From Bipolaris cookei (taxonomy: Eukaryota; Ascomycota; Dothideomycetes; Pleosporales; Pleosporaceae), in the NCBI GenBank assembly GCA_002286855.1, contig NRSV01000031.1, positions 124,001-188,000 of the forward strand: a stretch of 64,000 nucleotides of DNA, given 5' to 3'. The first letter of the stretch is position 1, and each line of letters starts with the position of its first letter. The notes beneath the pieces were generated by a model. It was not told the DNA's origin. It saw nothing but the letters and a program-made list of their open reading frames with translations, and did no database searches. The position numbers were made by a program, and so were the translations under genes. Of the stretch, positions 56,881-64,000 are shown piece by piece.

Positions 56881-58055
56881 TATAGAAGCTTAGCTGTATT
56901 AGGCTGGCCAAGGCTGTTCCGCCAGTGAGGTGGGCTTCGAGTTCCTGCCAAGCACGCAGAGCTCTGCCTATGTATGTCGTCAGCGCCTCGATGTGTTAGT
57001 GGTGCACAGTGGGGTGAGAGATGTGTCATGTGATGGTAGGATGGATGACAGGACGAGATACTCGAAACCAGACCGGCTTGGTTTCCGTGGAGATGATGAT
57101 TGGGCTGCTAACCCTGTCCCTGCACGTGTTTTGCGCTCTATATGACATGTACATGTGTATATCTCATACCACAGGACTGCGCATTCTTGTAGCCTAAATG
57201 AAACCAGCCTCGGCTTTGACCAGTATTCTTCAGTCCTTGAGCTCGTCGGTTGCAGGCACTACTACAAAGCCAATGACCAAAATTTTCCTCATTTTTTTTC
57301 TTTCTCTCCTGGTTGGCTTCTGCACGATGGCGCCACGAGCCAAGGGCAAAAAGGGTCCTGCATCGCCAATCTTCGGTAACAAGAGCCTTACCGATCGACT
57401 GCCACCCGATTGGCTGTCGAGGCTGTGGTCCGAGCGTGCGTTCATGGAAGCTTCCTAAGACTTGAGCACCGAGAACCTGTGCATTTGGTGCAGAAATGGC
57501 GGTTCAAAGTGAATTATGGCAGAATTCTCATGTGTTATCGAGTCTTTGGGGCCTGTCGAGCCGTTTGGGCAGGCAGACGGGTGTTTTGAGGCTATCTTGG
57601 GCTGTCGAGGCCCCATGGAAGGCCGTGGAATGGGTTGGAATCTTCTCTCGCTCGGCGCTGCCGGTGTATTTGCAACTACTACTTTTAAGTCCACAGACGG
57701 CCATCACCATCTGCTTCCACACAAATATACACCCACTCTCTCGAGCCACAACCCTGTGCTCGCCTGTTTCCGTTTTGCCTTGCTGTGGCGACGATTGGTA
57801 AGTGCTTTTCCTTCCCTTTGCCCCCCTGCTCCTGTCTTCATTGCCGGGCCGCCGTTCACAAGGCTAGCCTTGTGTATACGTACGCCGCTGCGCACCATAA
57901 CCCAATGGCCTGACGCTGACCATATAAAAGATTCCCCAAACTTTACCACTCGCCCTCTAAATCACTCACCTGTATCTGTCATATTGCCCCTCAGTCCGAC
58001 TTTTTTGCGACCCCACTAGCCCCTCTACATCACTGCACAGCCTGCAACCGCAACC
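56881..58055. other. Intergenic region between HEM12 and the Hsp40 gene
   Basis: This 1.2 kb holds the HEM12 3' UTR and, from about 57800 on, the pyrimidine-rich promoter and leader of the Hsp40 gene. A short frame at 57198-57458 has one hydrophobic stretch (IFLIFFLSLLVGF) but no recognisable family, and I do not count it as a gene. Confidence 0.5.
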
Positions 58056-59389
58056 ATGGTGAAGGATACCAAGCTTTACGACACCCTTGGGGTAAGCAGA
58101 GCCCTGCCCTATACCCACAAAGGAACATGGCCTAACAGAACCAGGTGTCGCCAGACTGCTCCGAGTCACAACTCAAGTCAGCATACAAGAAGGGTGCCCT
58201 CAAGTGGCATCCCGATAAGAACGCACACAATCCCGAGGCTGCAGACAAGTTCAAGGATCTCTCACACGCCTACGAAGTTCTCTCCGACCCCCAGAAGCGC
58301 CAAATATACGACCAGTATGGTGAAGAGGGTCTCGAGCAAGGAGGCATGGGCGGCGGAGGTGGCATGGCTGCTGAGGACCTGTTCGCACAGTTCTTTGGCG
58401 GCGGCGGCGGCCCCTTCGGCGGTATGTTCGGCGGTGGCATGGGAGGAGGACGCGAACAAGGGCCCAAGAAGGCGCGCACAATCTCCCATGTCCACAAGGT
58501 ATCACTCGAGGATGTCTACCGCGGTAAGGTCTCCAAGCTGGCGCTCCAGAAGTCGGTCATTTGCCCCAAGTGCAACGGTGTCGGCGGCAAGGAAGGCGCT
58601 GTCAAGAAGTGCGCTGGCTGTGACGGTCGCGGTATGAAGCACATGATGAGGCAGATGGGTCCTATGATCCAACGCTTCCAGACTGTGTGCCCGGACTGCC
58701 AGGGAGAAGGAGAGATCATCCGCGACAAGGACCGATGCAAGCAGTGCAATGGCAAGAAGACGATTATCGAGCGCAAGGTCCTGCATGTCCACGTTGACCG
58801 TGGCGTCAAGAGCGGCCACAAGATCGAGTTCCGGGGCGAAGGCGACCAGCTGCCGGGCGTAGAGCCAGGTGACGTTGTTTTTGAAATCGAGCAAAAGCCC
58901 CATCCGCGTTTCCAACGCAAGGATGACGACCTTTTCTACCACGCCGAGATTGACTTGCTAACGGCGCTTGCTGGCGGCCAGATCCACATTGAGCACCTGG
59001 ATGAGCGATGGTTAACCGTTGACATAATTCCTGGTGAGTGCATCAGCCCTGGCGAGGTCAAAGTGATCCGCGGCCAAGGTATGCCATCATACCGACACCA
59101 CGACTTTGGTAACCTGTACATCCAATTCGACGTCAAGTTCCCCGAGCGCCTCGGCAACGAGGAAGGCGGGCCGATGAACCCTGAGCAGATCCGCGCCCTC
59201 GAGTCGGTCCTACCACCACGCAAGGTTCCAGAAGTGATGCCTCCGCCAGACGCAATGACTGAGGACTTTACCCTCGAGGACGTTGAGCAGGGCGGTGAGG
59301 GTGCACGTGCACGCGGCATGGGCGGCATGGAAGACGACGAAGACGAGATGCACCCCGGTGCTGAACGTGTCCAGTGTGCATCACAGTAA
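58056..59389 (+). CDS. Type I Hsp40 co-chaperone (DnaJ, Ydj1/Mas5-like)
   Basis: The protein stimulates Hsp70 ATPase and hands over unfolded clients; the farnesylated yeast Ydj1 acts in the cytosol and on the ER and mitochondrial surface. Two exons, 58056-58091 and 58145-59389, give 426 residues. The J domain starts KDTKLYDTLGVSPDC with HPD at residues 34-36. A Gly/Met-rich linker follows (about 75-110). The zinc-binding domain has CPKCNGVG, CAGCDGRG, CPDCQGEG and CKQCNGKK, three matching CxxCxGxG and the last a variant. Two C-terminal beta domains and HPRFQRKDDDLFYHAEI, a client-binding region, follow. The end is CASQ, a CaaX box identical to that of yeast Ydj1 and so predicted to be farnesylated. 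The short first exon (MVKDTKLYDTLG) is confirmed by the J-domain match. Confidence 0.96.
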
Positions 59390-60057
59390 AAATTTGCTGC
59401 ACATACTTTTTCATTGCCTGCGAAGGGATAGACAGAGTGGTGTGAGATTACGAACACGACACTTACTATGGAAAGCAATGGTTTCAAATGGGAAAACACG
59501 CCGAGGAAAAATATGAAGAAGGTGGATGTGTTTGTATCCCAGGGTTCGGCGTCGTGGGAGTCTTTTATTCTATTTTTTCTTGGTTTTGCTGTGTGTTTTT
59601 TTGTGATCTGATGAATGCATCAGTGGTGGTTGTGGTAGTGTGGTAGTGTGGTGGTGGTGATGATGATGATGATGATGATGAAGATGATGATGAGCCTGTT
59701 TTGCGTCGAGCGTGAAGACAGCGAGAGAGAGAAGATAGAGAAAGAAGAAGCCTAGGATACCAAAGCACGGTTCTTTTATGAACTTTTTCTAGTACTTCTC
59801 GTTTAATTTGGTTATATAGACCGATGAAATTAGCAATGTTGATTTTTGCTTTTTTTACGGATTAGACTTGGGATAAAAGTGTTATGTTAGTTGTGTACTT
59901 GTTTACATACTAGACAGGATAAAACAAATACCAAGGCCATCATCACATTATCTCGCAATACACAGATACATAGCAATCACGAATAATTTTCATTCCTTTT
60001 TCATTCCTTTCTCATCCCCAAAATAACCAATACAATAAACCCCCTCACCCCCAATCC
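59390..60057. other. Convergent 3' region with (GTG)n and (GAT)n microsatellite
   Basis: The 3' UTRs of the Hsp40 and CFT1 genes meet here. A mixed microsatellite spans about 59620-59694 (gtggtggttgtggtagt, then about nine GAT units with one AAG interruption). No gene is seen. Confidence 0.65.
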
Positions 60058-63000
60058 TCACCTGCCCCTTCCTCCAAATACCCCCCAACCAGCAAGTACC
60101 TCCCTCTCCCCCCAAAACATCCACTCTCCCTCGCCATACTTTGCCAACCCTTCTCTCCGCCCCCTCTCCCCCAGCTCCCCCCACCGCATCAGCAAATTCC
60201 CATCCAGCATACCCCTAGCACCAGTCCCAGCATCCCACCCACCATCCGGTGTATCGCTCGCACGGAAAGCACGGGGGTTAAGTCCCGCAGTTGCATCGAG
60301 CGTATTGGACAGGTACGCACTGAGATTTGATAGACGACGATACGTATCTTCGCTTAGTGGGGTGACGAGGGCCAGCGTGCCGGATTGAGAGGTGCACAGG
60401 ATTTGGTGGAGGGGTTGCGTGGTTTTGTCGTCGGGAGACGAAGTGTCTATTTCAAAGTCCCCATTTTCTGTATTGTTTGAGCCGGCAAAGTCGGAGGCTG
60501 AGGGCATTTTGAGACGCGAGTGGACGACGTGTAGGGTTGCGGGGAAGTGGCCGGTGTGGAAGGTGGATTTGTGGAGGAGGCGGGATCCAGCTTCGGATTT
60601 TGGGTCTGCGGGGTGGACGTGGTTAGTAGGGTGCGAAGGGGTGATAGGAGGGGGCGGTGAACGTACTGTCAGGATCGAATTGTAGGACTTGCAGGTTCAT
60701 ATCTGCGTCTGCGACAAGGAGGTGGAGTTGTTCCTCAAACGGGATGAAGTCGACGGCTATGGCTTCGAGACTGTGTTTCGAGCGTGCGAAGAGAGACATT
60801 CTATATGGTTCTTCCTATTTAATGGTTAGCAATTGGCTTATCCATCATTGCAAAAAAAAATCTTACTGTGTATCCCGTAAACCACACACCACGGTATGCG
60901 TCGCTCATAGCCAGCATACCTGTGCCAGGCAGGTTCTTCAAATCACTGACGTAACACTGCATGTCCATAAAGGCAACAGGAAGAAGAGTGCCGTCTTCCT
61001 TGAGACCTCGCACCATGCACTTCTGTCCTTGGGCCATGATCATGAATCCCTGTGTGCCAAGTTCTGAAATTGCGGATACGGCACCTTTGACTTCATCTTT
61101 GACAATGAGCTTGAGGCGCTTGTTGGTCTCTGGGCGGTCTGGTTCGGGAACTACGGTGATGACATCGAATATACGGATGCAACCTTTGGTGGCGAGGTCT
61201 TCACCGTGGAGAATCGCGGTGCCCACTGCAACAAGATCCTTGCGCTGGTGTGTATTTTCGCTGACTTCAAGATTAAGCGTCTTGATACTGAGGACTACCT
61301 CTTGTGGATCGAGAACATGCGTATCAATAATAGTCCAGGTCTTCTCATCCAATAACTTGATAATGCCACGTTCAATAGTTGGTTTAAAGCTCGTGTCTTC
61401 CTTGGGAAGTTCGTAATGATACGTTTCAGACGGATCAAGCTGGTATTCCTCTGGCTGTCCTGTGCCAACGATATACAAGCCCGAAGAATGGTAGGCGAGA
61501 GCATAGATTTCGGCATCCATTGGCATACGCCGTGTTGCCCAGCCCAAGTGACCGTAGTGCGTCTGTGGTGATAGTTGAGAGATGCGGAGCGTATCGGTAG
61601 AGTCTAGGTAGGCGAAACCACGCTGGCAGCTGGAAGTGTGAAAGGATGTCAGACTCTTTACTGGCTTTCCACTCAGGCCAATGACACGCGGCGTGCTTGA
61701 CGACTCTTTGAAGATAAATGCCGGGGTAGTGCCTCGTTGGAAGACGGTACTGTAGCCACCAATGTCGCTCAATGCCAAGAGAGTACTCTCAAATCCAGAA
61801 TCTTCTGCACCGCCGTCTTCAGTGTATCGTGGTATATGTTGCTGAGAAAGCTTGACCCATCGCAAGTTCTTGGTCCACAGATCAGCAGCTGAACGTGACG
61901 GAGAGTGAAAAGCTTTGTAGATGACGAGGTTATCACTCGATGTGCGGACAATTAGGTGTGGTGACTTGGTCGTTGCATCACCCAAATCAGCAGCCAAGAT
62001 CTCTGTAATCATAGCCTTGATGGCGCTACGCTTGGGGACATAATCCATGCCCAGAACAGGTGGAAGGAAGCTTAGAGCTTCAGCGACATAACATGGCTTC
62101 TCCATATCTGACAATGCGAATACACGAAGGCCTCCTTCGGGTGTGAGGAGAAAAGCAAAAACTTCTGTGAAGCTAGCAGACTTGAATAAACTCGCTGAGA
62201 GCCATTGTGTGTTGGACAAGCCAGTGGCTTCGACATCCTCCAGCTCGCCATCGCCAGTAGCTCTGAAGATCTTAACACTGGAGTCTTCGCGCAGGACTAG
62301 GAGATATGGGTCCGCGAAGCTGGCATTGATGACGTTGAGCTCGTTGCCGCTTTCTTCGTCCTCCATTGGCAGAATCTGATCCATATTAAGTTCTAAGGGA
62401 TTGGTTAATTATTGCATGGGATGTTTTGAACAGGAACTGTAGCCTACCAGAGTCATAGGTACGAATCTCGGTCCGCATTACCTGCACAACCTTTGTGCCT
62501 GCTGCCAGTACGCCAACAAACAACGTTGAGCCTTCTTCCCGTTCAAAGTCACCCTTGTCGGTTTCAGTGAGTTCGTTGCCATTGACCTCGTAAACGACAG
62601 TGCTCTCGGTTCCATCTTCACCAGTCTTGGATACCACGAGATACTGGTCGTAGTCTACATTAGTAGCCATGTTAGCCTCCATGTCTTCACCAAAAGCAGC
62701 AGTGACATCTCCAGGCGCCTGTTTCCGGGCATGCACAGCCCAAGTGCCACGTGCGGAAGGGAGCTGTCTTGTGGCTACAGTGACGGGATGGAGTTCACGA
62801 TTCAGGGCTGTTATCGCAGCAGCAGCCCCTCGGCCGGTCGAAAGCATTATCTCGCCCCTATTTAATGACTCGGTATCTTTTCCTGGGTGCAGGATGGCAT
62901 TCTTTATGGGGGCTATACTTGGCAGTACGTCATGTATGCGGAACGTGTAGGTGCCCGGAGCAGTAGGCTCCGAAGCAGCAGCAGTGATTTTCTGGACGGC

Positions 63001-64000
63001 AGGGGCTGTATCGTTGTAAAGATCATCTTCCATGTCTTCCATATCCTCTTCATCAGACATGTCCTCGTCCGTGTCGATATTTGCGTTGGATTGCTTTCGT
63101 CGCAGGTGATTTGCCGTGCTAGTCCAACCCAGCATGACCGAGTCTCCGTCCTCGCTTCCAACAAAGAGGCGCCCTCGTCCGAGGTTGCTGGTGCAGGAGG
63201 CGGCGGCTTTGATGAGGTGACCGCCGTGGTCTGCCGCAATGGGATGGACTGTCATTCCCGATACCGTGCGGCCGTCGAGCGTAAAGGTAAGGACAAGGAG
63301 ACGTCCATTGTTGAGCACGATTAGCACATCACCCGCCTCGTGAGACAAAAGCTCAACACTGCAGCCCTCGAGGCGCAAAGCCAGGTCTGACTGGTCGCTG
63401 AGAGGAAAGGAAGTGCAAGCTTTGGCGAATTCATTCACAGCCACGCCGTTTGTCTTGCCGCCCTGGTCGACATGTATAATCTCATTCGATCCCACTAGCA
63501 GAGCACCGCCAATGGGTGAAGGCAACGGAACCACTCTGGTGATATCATATGGCAGCCCGGAGACGGACAGGAGCGTAGTCGAGGCTTTTTGCTCGAGATC
63601 AAGCGTAAAGACGGAGTATGTGAGAATGTCTTTTCGGTGGGCAAGTAAGGACGGGGCCGTGTCTCGGGAGGCGGCGACGATGCCGAACGTGGGCTCGCGG
63701 TACTCGTGCAGAAAGGCGAGGTGGACGGGGTGTGTAAGGGTGGGGTCGAGGTTTGTGAGCGGCAGGACAAAGGAGGAGGCATAAGGCGTCGTGTGAGATT
63801 CGGATGCAGTTTGCTGCTCAGGCTTGGACTCTTTGGGCCCGTCAGCATCCGAGTCGTAGTCATCGTCGACGAGATCACGCTGGCGAAAGGGAAGAATGGC
63901 GAGGTTGTGAGTGCCAAACTTGAGGGCGGCACATCTGCTGCTGGGATCTGCCGTCAAAAAGTTGTACGTATCTTTGAGATCAGCGGACCAAGGAGCAATG
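60058..64000 (-). CDS. CFT1: Cft1/CPSF160, pre-mRNA cleavage and polyadenylation factor (5' end truncated by the window)
   Basis: Cft1 is a WD-propeller scaffold of the nuclear cleavage and polyadenylation factor and helps recognise the polyadenylation signal. Four exons are visible; the reading frame is still open at the window edge (IAPWSADLKDTYNFLTADP), so the N-terminus is missing. Segments in order are TADPSSRCAALKFGTHNLAI, the acidic DDDYDSDADG, GLPYDITRVVPLPSPIGGAL, a conserved acidic loop near DTDEDMSDEEDMEDMEDD, and TSNLGRGRLFVGSEDGDSVML. The C-terminal CPSF-A region has KGCIRIFDVITVVPEPDRPETNKRL and DAYRGVWFTGYTEEPYRMSL. Introns: about 62395-62452 (YDSG|ELNMDQ), about 60818-60866 (GYT|EEPYRM) and about 60606-60666 (FDPD|NPKSEAG). 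The end is GGRGR at 60058. The DDB1-like propeller fits CPSF160 rather than Rse1 because of the acidic loop and conserved VPLPSPIGG. Confidence 0.9.

Noticed and set aside
57198..57458. A small frame with one hydrophobic stretch after HEM12
   Set aside because: An 86-codon frame with no homologue I can recall; it may lie in a 3' UTR or promoter. Comparable ORFs are found by chance on both strands here.

Overview
This 64 kb window is nuclear DNA from a filamentous ascomycete. Evidence: short spliceosomal introns with GTATGT/GTAAGT-type donors and CTAAC/CTGAC-type branch sites; a fungal-type MscS channel with an EF-hand; an alpha-tubulin opening MRGEICH; the PEX6, CFT1, HEM12 and MSH1 housekeeping genes; and a pogo/Fot1-type transposon whose arms differ almost only by transitions, the mark of repeat-induced point mutation (RIP). 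The gene mix suggests Dothideomycetes, perhaps Pleosporales, but that level is inference.

Layout. 0.4-4.8 kb: two amino-acid/choline (APC) transporters of different families, tail to tail. 7.1-8.6 kb: a questin-oxidase-like gene. 11.6-14.6 kb: an MscS/EF-hand channel. 15.3-19.7 kb: alpha-tubulin and a membrane-anchored sterol-ester-hydrolase-type lipase, both on the minus strand. 20.7-25.1 kb: PEX6. 25.1-31.6 kb: a repeat island with two inverted copies of a dispersed repeat enclosing a dead pogo/Fot1 element and one secreted, probably GPI-anchored protein gene. 31.6-36.8 kb: a 1,698-residue LEA-like protein with fifteen DUF3659-type repeats. 38.8-40.7 kb: an IQ-motif protein. 41.5-48.2 kb: a decayed accessory block with a possibly frameshifted membrane ORF, a DUF7580-like pseudogene with two in-frame stops, a short StuA-like APSES protein, and a C2H2 'acuF-like' pseudogene with at least four in-frame stops. 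48.5-50.0 kb: a dienelactone hydrolase/SnoaL-like fusion. 52.1-56.9 kb: MSH1 and HEM12, divergent from a 183 bp promoter. 58.1-59.4 kb: a type I Hsp40 (Ydj1-like) ending in a CaaX box. 60.1 kb to the end: the 3' part of CFT1/CPSF160.

The genes do not form one pathway or a biosynthetic cluster; most of the window is core genome. Its unusual parts are the two decayed zones (25-31 kb and 41-48 kb), where many of the breaks fit C-to-T change in CpA context, and the expanded LEA/DUF3659 repeat gene. I saw no convincing tRNA, rRNA, CRISPR array or new multi-gene system. Intron borders were placed by eye and may be off by a few bases.
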